This document shows positions 35,127-47,318 of a stretch of DNA of 64,000 nucleotides, in pieces. The notes beneath the pieces are model-generated. The model was not told the origin of the DNA. It made no database searches and saw only the letters and a program-made list of their open reading frames with translations. Numbering within the stretch: the stretch's first letter is position 1; each line of letters begins with the position of its first letter. This DNA comes from Chondrosia reniformis. Taxonomy: Eukaryota > Porifera > Demospongiae > Chondrillida > Chondrillidae. The stretch covers positions 5,458,501 through 5,522,500 of the forward strand of contig OX359200.1 of NCBI GenBank assembly GCA_947172415.1. The letters run 5' to 3'. Both the position numbers and the translations under genes were made by a program.

Positions 35127-35850
35127 TTGACTCAACCTCTTTCCCTACCCCTGAGTACCCCTGGAGTACCCAATCCCTACCTCCAGAGTACCCCACCCTT
35201 ACCCTTGGAGTATCCAATCCCTACCTCCAGAGTACCCCACCCTTACCCCTGGAGTACCCAATCCCTACCTCCAGAGTACCCCACCCTTACCCTTGGAGTA
35301 TCCAATCCCTACCTCCAGAGTACCCCACCCTTACCCCTGGAGTACCCAATCCCTACCTCCAGAGTACCCCACCCTTACCCCTGGAGTACCCAATCCCTAC
35401 CTCCAGTGTACCCCACCCTTACCCCTGGAGTACCCAATCCCTACCTCCAGTGTACCCCACCCTTACCCCTGGAGTACCCAATCCCTACCTCCAGTGTACC
35501 CCACCCTTACCCCTGGAGTATCCAATTCCTACCTCCAGTGTACCCCACCCTTACCCCTGGAGTATCTCATCCCTACCTCCAGAGTACCCCACCCTTACCC
35601 CTGGAGTATCCAATTCCTACCTCCAGAGTACCTCACCCTTACCCCTGGAGTATCCAATTCCTACCTCCAGTGTACCCCACCCTTACCCCTGGAGTACCCA
35701 ATCCCTACCTCCAGTGTACCCCACCCCTTACCCCTGGAGTATCCAATTCCTACATACCTTCCAGAGTATTACCCAGTATCCTATCCCTACCTCCAGAGTA
35801 CATCCCTTACCCCTCCAGAATACCCCACCCTCTTACCCCCCAGGATGCAT
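35127..35850. repeat. Minisatellite, 44-bp unit, about 16 copies
   Basis: Pyrimidine-rich units of CCCTTACCCCTGGAGTACCC plus AATCCCTACCTCCAGAGTAC, 44 bp apart. A 44-bp unit cycles through all three frames, which is why three overlapping long plus-strand open frames (repeated PTLTPGVPNPYLQ) appear. None has coding character beyond the repeat. Confidence 0.95.
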
Positions 35851-37700
35851 CCTAGCTCCCAGCACAAAGAGGAGTTTGAGCATGCAGCATTAGAGGGTCA
35901 AGTTGATCATGATTTTACCTTGCATTGCTATAAAAAAACTACAATAAATAGTGCGATTGGCCATTGAAAGGCTATATTATACATAATTCACTTAGGTGTT
36001 ACTAGCTGGTGTACCTTTGTTTGCTGTTAAGCAATGATTTAGGTTGACATTACAACAGTTAGATAGTTGTACTATTTTCATTCTGACAACAAACTAAAAA
36101 ATTGAGTTGCATTCTGTCCCTCCTCCTCCTGTAGAGTGTAGCTTCGAGTAGGAGGAGGGTCTAAGTGTCTAAGTAAAATTATTATTATTATTATTATTAT
36201 TATATATTTAAGTGCACCATGTGCAAAATACGCACTAGGGCTATGTGCCCCATGCAGCACTAACCAAAAAGTTTGAAAAATTAATGCACTTGTGCACTGG
36301 AAGTGTGTCATTTCTATGTAGTACATTGCATGCAAAATGGGGCAAGTAGCCCCTAGCGGAGTCTGCACATGACACACTCAAAATAATAAATAATATAGAC
36401 GTACGTGCGTATATTGTATATATATATATATGACTTGCATGGGGCAGAGATTGAGAGAACAACACAGGTATTGTCGAGACTGTAGTTTTCCTGGGCCATT
36501 CTGTGATTGAGGTGATTGTACCTACCAGAAAAAAGTATTATACTAGTGTAGATGTTTGAGTTCAAGTAAATGAATGAATCCGTTTCCCTCCTTCAGTTTT
36601 GATATAAACCACGAAAAACACTGGTATCTCATATCTTAGGATTTATACTTATCAAGAATTGGCTACACAAGTGATTAACAAATTAGAGCTCAACTCAGCA
36701 GAAACTTACTTCTACAGATTTTCTTAGTTTAACAATCCCAATGACTCCAACCTCTCAGCATCATGGATGGGGTAGCATTCAATTATATTTGGTCCAATAC
36801 TTTTCTTTAGAGTTTCTTTACCAATAATCCTCATTGGACAGTGTTATAGATGTCTGTGAAGGTTGCCAACAAGTACTAGCTTCGTACGTATCTGTCAAAT
36901 TAATTGGTGATGTCGTTGTACTAAATGTACATCAAATTCAGTAGCATACAAACTGAATATATGGTGTGAGATACAGCAAATATATAGTATACATCAAAAG
37001 TTTTGAACATTCTCTAAGGATGTCCATAAATGCTGATACCTGGTGCGTGCTATTTCAATATTAGTCCATTTGAGAGAGTTAATGGATTAACTCTGCGTGC
37101 TTTGCCTGTGTTTTATCGGGAACTCTACCTCACACCTCATGCCACAAATCATGTAAATCACTCCTAGCCCACTTTTATATAACATTTAATTTTACATTTA
37201 GCACTGCAACTCTACCAAATGGCCAGATATGAAGCTGAAACTTGGTGTCAACATTCACAAACATCTCTATATAAATTATGTTCAATGAGTATAATAAAAT
37301 TTTGTTCTATCCCTATCTCTCTCTCTCAATATACATTAAGTTAGTATATATATAGTAGCAATTTAGTGCTACAATACATCAAATATGGACAGATATATTA
37401 CACTTAATTAGTGTCAGCATTCACAGTCATCTAATAGGCATGTCCAAAAAAAATCAGAGGTATACCTTAGATCTGGACCTCTATATATAGCCCTATCTCT
37501 CACCATACATTAACTTTGTATACAAGCATCATGTATATTCAGTGCTGCAACTCTACCAAAATCTAATATGAAGATAAAACTTGGAGTCAGCATTCACTAA
37601 AATCTAAACCATGCATGCATGCAGAAGTATGTACTTGAAAATATAGCTGAATACAGTATTTATGTTACAATTATGTTTGCATGCAGCATATTATATACAC
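35851..37700. other. Intergenic with ATT microsatellite and a degenerate roughly 170-bp tandem repeat
   Basis: An ATT microsatellite is at about 36177-36203. A degenerate segment containing CACTGCAACTCTACCAAA and TGAAACTTGGTGTCAACATTC recurs near 37200, 37360 and 37540, and again near 43590. No gene is visible. Confidence 0.5.
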
Positions 37701-37714
37701 AGATGAGTATAAAC

Positions 37715-37935
37715 ATCATTATTATACTCTGGAAATTACCCCTACCCACTCATGTCCCCTGAGGAGCGCAATGAGCTAATGGGCGGAACCGAAGTTCACT
37801 CAATGGGAACTAGAGTCTCCCCCTAGCCACTCAAAAAGATAGTCAAGCCATAGACAGCTATTTTATCCTTATTAGGACTTATCAGTATGGCATACGATGG
37901 AAGTTTGGTGAAAGTTCAATGATGATAATGAATAT
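37715..37935. mobile_element. MITE family C copy
   Basis: Carries ATACTCTGGAAATTACC, CACTCATGTCCCCTGAGGAG, ATGAGCTAATGGGCGGAACC and TCTCCCCCTAGCCACTCAAA, ending GTTCAATGATGATAATG. Inverse copies are at 59470-59665 and 60868-61212. Confidence 0.65.
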
Positions 37936-40777
37936 CAATGCTTTAAGATCGGCTATAGATCTCCTGCCTAAGAGTTAACCCCTATAATATTAAAATTATT
38001 ATCCTAGAATAACAAGTTATCTTTAGGCTAGGAGTCAGGGCACCTTTATATACACATTGAATTCTGATCCTGTAAAATACCAACCTCTTCTTAAACTCCA
38101 AAATCTTATGCTTCCAAAGCTAGAGCTTTTAGAAATTCATACAGAAATAGCACTGCATAAAACATTTTGTCTAAATCTCTATATTGATATAAGAGAAAAC
38201 GCTGATGCAGAAGGTATTAGATATCTACGGTTACGATTATGCTACAGCTAATTTTTATAGGTATTTTGCAACCTTGGCTTCGTATGTATATTCAAGTAGC
38301 ATGATTGCATGCTTCGAATTTATGCAAAATTGGGGATTATCATCTCATCAATTCAACAAGAGTTGTCTGAGTTGCGGTTTTCACTTCCCTCATTACCGGA
38401 TATATCCTTAAAGGGTAGAATGAACAACGAAGTTGGAGGTCTATAGCCAGCCGCATGTCACCGATGGTGAGTCTGTTAAATCAAGAATCTAGATTTCTGT
38501 AACGTCGTTTGGGCGGAGGGGTTGTGCTTCGAGAGTAAATTCATAGGATGCCTGATGACGTAGCCAAAACGCAACGTGGGCGTGTACTGGATGGAAGATG
38601 TGGCTTTTGTGGTGCCTTTCGCTAAGTTTCTTAACGACCTTGATTAGTAGCGAGTTTGCTGGTGAGGATCCTTTTGATAGCAGACTTGGTAAGTGTACTG
38701 TGAGCGATTTTAAGTTCCAAAATCGGCAAATTAAATATTTCGTGATAATCAATTCACTCGTCCTTTGACTCGGCAAACTTCAAAAAGTGGTCATGTACAT
38801 TTTACTGTTAGCTTAGTTGGGTAAAAAATTCCGTATTTAACGTTTACTGACTACTTGCTTAAGTAGTTAAGCATCCTCGGTGCAAACTTTAAAGTACGCA
38901 ATAATTGCGCTGTGCAAGGTGGAGAGAGAGTTGGTAGGCGAAAACAGCTGAGGAAGCCGTACAATAATTGCTAGGTGAATAATGTAGCGGTGTAAAATAT
39001 CCGTACAAGTATTGCTGCTTTGTGCAAACTGTGGTTGCGTACCAAGCATTTTCTCTGTATCAACTAGTGTAGGGCTCCCTAATTATTGCGCTACGCTTGT
39101 TCTAATGAAGTATATAGCATGTTAACATTTTTGGAATGTACTTCTACAGGTGTGATGGGGTTGGGCTGTGACGCTGTAAAATGTTTATCTGTTTGGCTAC
39201 AGTGAGTGGGGGTTTGCGTATCCACATTCTTGCCTTGGTTAAGTACTTATGTTAGTAGTGGATGGCTTGCTTGGCATGCTCAGAGCTGATGATGTGTATA
39301 TGATGATCAGTAAAGAGACAATCAGTATGTTTACATAAGACAAATAGGATGGATGGTTTTGTTAATTGGTCTCTCTTAATGTAATGAGAGAAGTTACATA
39401 TAAATTAGTTAACATTTTATTTTTGTAGAGCTGCATAGTTATGCAGGTAGTTTGGGAGAAGTGGAGCCATCAATGCTAATTGGGCTATGTAAAGCAGTAT
39501 CTGTATATACAGAGGATTATCTTCGGAAAGATGACCCTTTCCAAAGATAAGTTCGACACAGTTAGAAGAAATCCTTATTCTATTATACAGAGGATTGTAG
39601 ATCTAACATCCTTTTTGCTGTTTATTTATTTTCCTGAATCCCTAGATATGCAGCCATTAGTACATTCCATCCACTGCACCTGTTTACTGTAGTGTCAAAG
39701 GTGACTGTATTATTGTGGCTCCATTGAATGTGTTGATTGACAGCTGGGTGGAATCTTATTTATAGATATTCAGTGCCTATGTATTGGTATATATTAAATT
39801 GATTGTATTTTATAAGCAGACTTTCTAGTGTCTCAATCCTTGACTTTCACCTGGAAATTCCAAATCTTGATTGTTTACCTTTCTGCCCTTTCACCTTTGC
39901 TCTTTGATCTGTATGTACATAGCTAATGGATTTGTGTTGGATTGAAATCTTTCTGGCTGGTGCTATTGATTTCCTGTTGATTTAGCTTTCAATAACATGC
40001 AAATATGCTTTCAATATAGTAGAAACTATTTGACACTTTCTTCTCTTGGCTGATGGTTCTCTCCAGCCTAAAAGTGTGTCTGTTTTTGTGTAATATAAAG
40101 CACTAGAGTGATAGGAGTATGCTTGGTGAATTGAAATGTGTTATGATTTGACAAAGCATTGTATATTATTTTGACTAGAAGGTCTTCACAAGCAATAAAT
40201 GCATTAACTGATGATTCAGGATTGAAATAGAATGTTTTTTTGCAATATTTCTCTTGTAATGGTTAGATTGTCCTACTGTAGTTGTATAATATGTTGTACA
40301 ACTGAATTTATCCCAGCAGGAATGCCTACCAGACTATCTGTAATATTATATATCTAACATATATTGTCTACTTCACATACCTACCTAGCTCGTTTGTCAG
40401 TAGTTTAGTCTATGTGTCCTATTAGTTTATTAAATAGATTTCAAATTAATAAGTATAATCTGTAATGTACCATCGAACCAGGTGTTCAGTGTACTAAGCC
40501 ATCGTTTTGTTTAAGGCTAGTTACATGAAAATATACATAAATCGAAATAAACTAATTTTACAAAATTGACACACAGCAGAGGTACTGTGAATGATATAGC
40601 TAAATCTACTTTTCATCTACCAGTTTCTTTACAACTGAATTTTGACTAAACCTACATATTATATGCCTTCAATACCAATGTTTTACTGTCCCTGTCTACA
40701 TAGTATACTTACTTGACAACGGGTGAGTAATATGCTTAATCAGGAAGTAATCACTGTTGGTAATTCTTTCACATTAG
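37936..40777. other. No gene recognised; presumed upstream region of cluster gene 2
   Basis: By analogy with its neighbours, cluster gene 2 should have a signal-peptide exon, and perhaps an Ig exon, somewhere in or before this stretch. I could not find a convincing hydrophobic phase-1 first exon. Short open frames here show no domain signatures. Confidence 0.4.
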
Positions 40778-43700
40778 GTAGAAGTGTCAGCAATAAGATT
40801 TGTCCTTCACTAACAGATGTAAGGCTATCATGGAGAAGTGTTAAAGAAAAACTCAGGGCCGATTTGACATTTAAGACAGAATTTCAATCTGCACCCCAGC
40901 AGTGTGGCTGTCCGTCCAGGTCCTGGTACTGCTATACTGTTGTATACAGAGAATGGAATGATGTAGACCTCTTGCCATATAATTCATCAGATGCTGACTT
41001 AGAGCTTGACATGATGAAGTGGCGGAAAAGACCAAAATACCTTATTAAGAACGGGCTTCAGAGATGGTCTAAAAGAGTGCTTACAGATAACTTTTACACT
41101 TTCAGGATTACACTTGGCTGCTGTGCACGACATAGAATGAAGTCAAAATTAGAGCAATTCACTACAGAACTACATTTTACAGGAATACCAGGTATGTGCA
41201 CTCTACAGCTAAATGCCAGAGTTATATTTACAGTTACACAAGTAGTGTGAATCTAATAAGATGTCTTGTGAGACCATTTATCTAATATCTTATTTTTGAG
41301 GCAACCTACATTGTTTTTATTTTAGATCACAATAATATCGTTTCCTGTTTGTCACCATATACTGTGAAAACCAGTGAAAACTGGTTAACACGAAGTCGCT
41401 TTATACGAAAGATTGCTTAATATGAATGATTTGCCCAGACCAGGTTATTTACTGTATTAAAATGTACTGTTTAACATGAAAAGTACCTGTTAACACGAAT
41501 GCCTGAACGTGCTTGTAATTGTCAAGATGGCAGTCGCAAAGAAGCAACAAAGCTACTCGATAGACTTCAAAATGAAGTCGAAGGAGAAAACTCCAGTGCC
41601 AACGGGAGTAGGAAACGTCTTCGCAAGGCAGCCTACTCTGATATCGACGAAGCTCTGTACAGATGGTTTCTGATGGTATACGCCAAAATGCTATCCCCAT
41701 CAATGGTCCATAATATTCAACCATTGCATTACATTACATGTATGGAGATCTGATAACAAGAAATACTGTTAACGAGAAATGATTCGACCTGCACCATGGA
41801 TTTCTCATTAACCAGTTTTCACTGTATATACATACAGTGGAACCTCCCTTAATGGCCACCTCCTTAAAAAGTACACATTTCCACAGTCCCGTTTGAAATC
41901 CCATTCAGTCTAATACTTAAGCACCCTCCAAATTCGGACACCTCTCTATTCCATATTCCAGTCATTTCTATTGGCCCCAACTTATCTCTTGTATACATTA
42001 TTTACTCTATAATGCAGACAGCTCAAATTTAATCCGAAACTTTTGGCAAAAGTGATCTTTACAAGGAACTTCAAGACCATAATCTACACTACAATTTATT
42101 GTATTACCTGTAACTTCAATGGTGCGGTGCCCCTTGTTGCAGTCCTTTACAATATATGATGAGATGTGTGGAGTCAGATTATAGGGCAATGCCTAACCAT
42201 TATGTTTCCAGCTGTAACTATAACAACTGCGTGCTTATGCTGGCAATTGTCCGGCTCTCTCTTTATGTTCAAGATTTGACTGGTCCTTGGTTGACACTGT
42301 TCTTGGTAAGCTTGCACTCCCCTTACAAAAGAACAAATTTTACAGCAAGCTAAATATGCTTCTCTAATAACTAGCTGACTTGCCATTTCACTGTACTCTC
42401 TTTTTACGTATATACTGTTTAATGGCACTGTATAATTAGTGTAGTTATCCTTCGGATATCTGTCATAGATCATACGACTTATGGCAATCATTTTTGAACA
42501 CAACATTTGTATGTATATAGTGAACTTCTATCAGGACACCTCCTAAATCAGAACACCTCCATAATCAGGACACCTCCATAATCAGGACACCTCCTTAATC
42601 AGGACACCTCCATAATCAGGACACCTCCATAATCAGGACACCTGAACACGGTCTCAATGGTGTCCGGATTATGGAAGTTCCATGGTATACTTCTGAAATT
42701 ATGGAGCAGTGATGTCCTCACTAATCATTAAACTATTGTTAACCATTACAAAATCTTCAAAGGTGGCACCTTCATGAACATCAAACCTCTCCCAAATGTC
42801 ATTTACATTCACTCCTACTGTGATGTCCATTGATTCTTCTTCAGGTTCCAGTTTGGAATCCAGCATGCCAAAAACATCCCACAGTAGTTCTTTGTTCCAC
42901 AGCAGTGCTTTGTTCCACAGCAGTTCTTTGTCCCACAGCAGTTCTTTTTCCACAGCAGTTCTTTTTCCACAGCAGTTCTTTTTCCACAGCAGTTCTTTTT
43001 CCACAGCATTCCATGCTGAATTCTACATATGGATGGCCTTTAGTACATTCACTGAAGATTCCTCCAGTCAGTGACGTATCTTTTTAAAGGTCAACTTTTT
43101 CTATAGTGTCCTTTTACATTTTTGATGATGCCCTGATCCTTTGGTTGTAACTTAGAAGTTGTGTTTGGTGATATACAATAACACTGTCAGAACTAACATG
43201 TTTGGGCACATTCGTGTTATCTGATCATACGTACTGTATATATCCTTATTATACAGTATTTATATGCGAATCAACCAAAACATGACAGATTTGTGCAAAG
43301 CGAATATTTGTCTTAAGGATATTCATTCTAACGAGTTTCAACTGTATAATACTATCTGCCAAAATGGCGTCTCTTTGGCTTTAAATAAGCTTTCTCTTCA
43401 CATGCACCACACACTGAACAGATCAATAACAAATCTTTCAAAAACATTGTTAACAATGCTTGACCAGCATAAAGCATGCGCAAAAGGTTTTTTGGGAGAT
43501 ACAGCCTTCAAATTGATGGCAGTCAAATGACAATCTAAAATTAGTGAAACTCTCCACATGTGATAAATATATGCTGGAATTTGATGTACATTTAGGGCTG
43601 AAACTCTAGCAAATGCACAGACATAAAGCTGTAACTTGGTGTCAACACTCGCAGACATCATATCTTCATTCTTCAGTTTTAGAAACTCTGATAAAATTTT

Positions 43701-45406
43701 ACATGCCCACTATACATTTATGTATTAAAGCCGACGAAACCAACACATACGTAGTTTGGGGTAGCCCATCAGTCTTTTTAACTTGAAATACTTGTTTGTG
43801 TAGTTACATAGTACAACTAGATATTATGTCAATGCAAATAGTATGAATTAAAATACGTGTTGGTCTAGCACACCCTGAGCTCAAATTACTTGGCCCCTTG
43901 TTAGACTTATTCCTCCTACCTTTATGATTCCAGACCTCAAGTTTCCTCAAAATTATAAATTATGAAAAAGGAAAGTTTCCCAAATACTGCCATTTGCAAA
44001 ATTAACTGCAATCTTTTGACACGTATTGATTTGACACCTCAGTAATTTCCTTTGACTTCCCTGTACACCTAAGCTTTATCTCGCATTCTTTTAACCACAA
44101 TGTTTATTTATACGTAATCTCGCATTCAATTCCCAATATATGGTATATGACTAAATATTAGCAACAATGGTAATTCTGGTCACTTTTATGTATTAATTAT
44201 TAACCACAGAGAACTCTTGAAGTAGAAATGAAAAGCAATCAAACGATGACTACATATAATACATACGTATATACTTTTTGGTAGAGAAACTAACTTAGAT
44301 ATGTTCTAGTATATCTTTATTGTATAAACAAAACTGACAAGTTTTTTTAATGTTCATATGATTAAATAATAGAGTTAGTCATGTACAAATCTGACGTCGC
44401 TGACAGGTATGTTGAGCCTAAGCAGTGTCACTCCCAGTACATTAATGCAATTGTGCTCAAAAGCATTATGCTTAGTTGTAACGAGTGATCTCTTTGTACC
44501 TTCTTATGTTAATTTCTTTTTTCAGCTCATTAATACGGGTTTTAAATTTAATAAACTCATCATTTATGAAATATTTGTTATCCATCTCTAGTCTTATATT
44601 GTACATATGAAGCTAAGTGCTACTTGAAGTGAACATTTTGTTTATTTATGTCATATTTGTGGTAAATTGTTGATTTCCCCTAGCCAAGCTAAGACTTTGT
44701 TCACTGAGTTGTTTGGATAAACACTTTCTAGTGATTATTCATTTCTCTAATAAAATACATTTAGGTTATTGTGCTTTCCGTAGCAGTGTGAAACAATTAA
44801 CATATTTCAGGACATTTGGTCCGTAGACCTTCATCAGCTACAGAAAGTTCAATAACCTATGTATCTATCATACAAACAGACAATGTAGCAACGAACCTTT
44901 ATACAATCAAAATGAATTTAGTTTCTTCTTCCTTTTGGGGAAGCTACACTATATATAACCTTTGTTACGTACATGCTTTCTCTTTCACACACACAGCGGA
45001 AGTACGAATACAGCCATTCCCAGAAGACAAACAAAATGTGACTTTAAAAGAAGGAGATTCTTATAGTCTTGTCTGCAATGCCACAGGAAATCCACCTCCA
45101 ACTGTGGATTGGCAATTTGTTCTGCCAGATACGGATATTCTTGAATTTAAATTTATACCTCCTGGTAACATGCTAAGCTTTGATCACATCACGGTCTATG
45201 ACACAGGGACATATGTTTGTATTGCCAAAGTTGATACGAATTATGATAGATTCAACAGTTTGGACATTCAGGAAGTCACTATTAATGTTGGTATGTTTAT
45301 ATGTTCTCATGTGATAATATTAACACTAATTTACCCTCTGACAGCAAAACCTCAGTATATTACAATGACAACAGTTTCATTGCGTGCCAGTAGTAGAAAT
45401 TGTTGA
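40778..45406 (+). CDS. Ig / FN3-like protein, cluster gene 2 (5' end not found)
   Basis: Three exons are supported: 40778-41191 (FN3-like: ICPSLTDVRLSWRSVKEKLR, YTFRITLGCCARHR, ending LHFTGIP), 44997-45290 (Ig: EGDSYSLVCNATGNPPPTVD, WQFVLPD, YDTGTYVCIAKVD) and 45345-45406 (short tail ending SLRASSRNC and a stop). Lengths 414 and 294 are multiples of three and the introns are phase 1, matching the other cluster genes. The 54-bp gap 45291-45344 has splice signals but is also stop-free and in frame; read through, it adds a hydrophobic stretch (VGMFICSHVIILTLIYPL). The FN3-like then Ig order matches the ectodomain of the kinase at 49.8-54.0 kb. The signal peptide exon was not located. Confidence 0.65.
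41372..41824. mobile_element. Pogo/Tigger-derived element with a transposase DNA-binding-domain relic
   Basis: Inverted ends CAGTGAAAACTGGTTAA and TTAACCAGTTTTCACTG, about 450 bp apart. Inside, a plus-strand frame at 41499-41753 reads GSRKRLRKAAYSDIDEALYR followed by WFLMVYAKM, which resembles the CENP-B/Tc5-type helix-turn-helix of Tigger transposases (R-K-x-x-Y-x-D-V-E-x-A-L-x-x-W-F). TA flanks only the right side clearly. It lies in the long intron of cluster gene 2. Confidence 0.75.
41835..42685. mobile_element. Second pogo-like TIR element, adjacent
   Basis: Left end CAGTGGAACCTCCCTTAATG and right end ATTATGGAAGTTCCATGG are imperfect inverted repeats, with TA at both flanks. Near the right end lie six copies of an 18-bp unit (AATCAGGACACCTCCAT). 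No coding remnant was recognised. Confidence 0.65.
42699..43170 (-). pseudogene. Tigger/pogo transposase 3' remnant
   Basis: Reading minus from about 43170: SPNTTSKLQPKDQGIIKNVK then GHYRK matches the conserved Tigger DDE segment (PPNTT...LQPMDQGxI...K). A stop (TGA) follows soon after, then a tandemly repeated segment (KKNCCG/EKELLW units, 42880-43010, 17-18 bp DNA repeat), then an acidic C-terminal-like piece (NDIWERFDVHEGATFEDFV). It is broken by the stop and the repeat expansion. It lies in the same intron as the elements above. Confidence 0.75.
44005..44148. mobile_element. MITE family B, copy 4 (left-truncated)
   Basis: GCAATCTTTTGACACGTATT, GATTTGACACCTCAGTAATT, TTTTAACCACAATGTTTATT and right end CATTCAATTCCCAATATATG match the copy at 5718-5941. 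Confidence 0.7.
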
Positions 45407-47318
45407 AGATTGCAGTAGAACTTTACTATGTATGTCTATGTTATATTAATGGTATAGCATTTAATATTTGACTAAATCTTCTTCATATAGTCACACCTTG
45501 TCCAAACTGCAAATGCAATCTGTTTCTAATAAATTCTGGATCCCTATGGTAAAAAGTAACCCCAGCCTATGGGTAATATCAGCTGCCATTCTGTGTCCCT
45601 ATGGTAAAAAATAACCCCAGTCTAAGAGTAATATCAACTGGCTATTCTTGCTGGCAGTGTTCACAAATAATATGTGTGCTGTTTAAACTAACAATTAGGT
45701 CTATATAGGTAATAATGCTATTATATAATTGATATGATTAAGTCTGGTTTATAGATGGGAGTGGCCTTGGTCCACCATACCTAATGAACACATAATAACT
45801 AGACCTTCCTCCAACCCTGCTGTGGTTTGTGGATAGTTATTTGGTTCTTACTATCAATAATAAGCATTGTGTGGCCTTCATATGAAAACATATCACTAAC
45901 CCCAGTTTACCAGTGCTCTGACCTATGGGTACTGGTATAGACAGTAGCATTGTAGAGGGATGAACAGATAAACAGATTACTGGACTATTTACTTGCCATA
46001 TTTGATAATTTAATGTTATGTAACTGCAATGAATAATCTATTTGTTCTTGAGGTTGTCATGAATGAGAAAATGTCCAGGAATTATAATAGACAGTTAATC
46101 AGTGATTAGGTACTCTGATAAATCTATAACCATTTCCCTGTCACGGTTCTAAGCAATACCTGGGACAATCTTATGTGCATGTGTTTATACTAAGCCTGAA
46201 ATTGACAAGTTCCTCAGACTTGTACAGCAGAAAGATTAGCCTATGTTAATTGCTGGAAACCTGCATTACCTGGAATAAGCATGTACATATCATTTGACAC
46301 AGCCGCAAGACCAGTTTGTTTACACTTCACTTCAAGCCTATATGTGAATGTTGGTATTTTTAGATTTAAAGTTTCTTAATGGCCATAATTGCAGTAATGA
46401 AATTGACTATTTGCTGCATTAGTATTACTTTGATTATTCTAAATGTATGTTCAATATTTGCTACACTTGCCATTGAGTTTTCAAACCACCTATTAAAGAA
46501 TAGCTCTATGTAAGTTTATTTATATACTCTTTACATGCTAACTTACTATAGTAATTGAGATATCCTACTGATAACTGACTGTGCTTGTCTGATGGTTTTA
46601 TGCCCTTTTATTTAGATGTGTACTGAAATTATGAGACTAGACCATACTAACTGCTCTAACTAATTATATAGTCAGGATCTCTTTTGAAGGGCTCTTAAAT
46701 TAAAAGCATCCCCTTAAAGAATGTGAAATTGCCAAATTTTCATAGTAAACAAACGTATTGAACTTTGTTGCCCATTGGTATATGATATTAAAGGAACCTT
46801 GATATTGTGTTTCTATTATAAATGAGCCTTGGGCTAGCTCTTTCACCCTTTTGTTTCCAAACGCAGCACTTTCCCATTGTGTGTTCAGTAATTGTACATC
46901 TTGTTGACAAATTCATCAACCTGTATGGCTTGTGGTGGGCAAACTGTATTCATTGACAAGATGATAAGCAATTGATACCATGCAATCATATGTGATCTCT
47001 GTAAATTTAGTATTATATGAATATACACTAATGATTATGTTTGCTTATTCTAGTGTCTTCTAACAATTTGTACTGAAGAAGAAGGACTTTGTTGTATATT
47101 AAAGACTTACAATCTTTATTTTCTAACTTTTGTATACACGCATAATTACACACTTTGTCAACCACATTATTATACTGTTTATAGTGTTTTGGTTAGAATT
47201 TGTGATGCTGGTTTTATTTATCGCCCTAAGTGCAGATAACGGAACCACAACCGACTTATAAAATCTGCGAACAGGCTGTAATTAGACAGTTTTGCAAGTC
47301 TCGGCTGGAGGATTGAAA
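45407..47318. other. Intergenic between cluster genes 2 and 3
   Basis: No gene is recognised. There is a short direct repeat (GGTAAAAA(G/A)TAACCCCAG, 45548 and 45602). The promoter of cluster gene 3 presumably lies near 47.2 kb. Confidence 0.5.

Noticed and set aside
35127-35967. Long Pro/Tyr-rich frames that look like a collagen- or mucin-type protein
   Set aside because: Three frames are equally open because of the 44-bp repeat; there is no signal peptide, splice context or non-repeat domain.
44816-44996. N-terminal extension of the Ig exon of cluster gene 2 (open from 44816)
   Set aside because: It includes a CTTCATCAGCTACAG repeat-like segment and lies upstream of a good acceptor (TCTTTCACACACACAG), so it is intronic.
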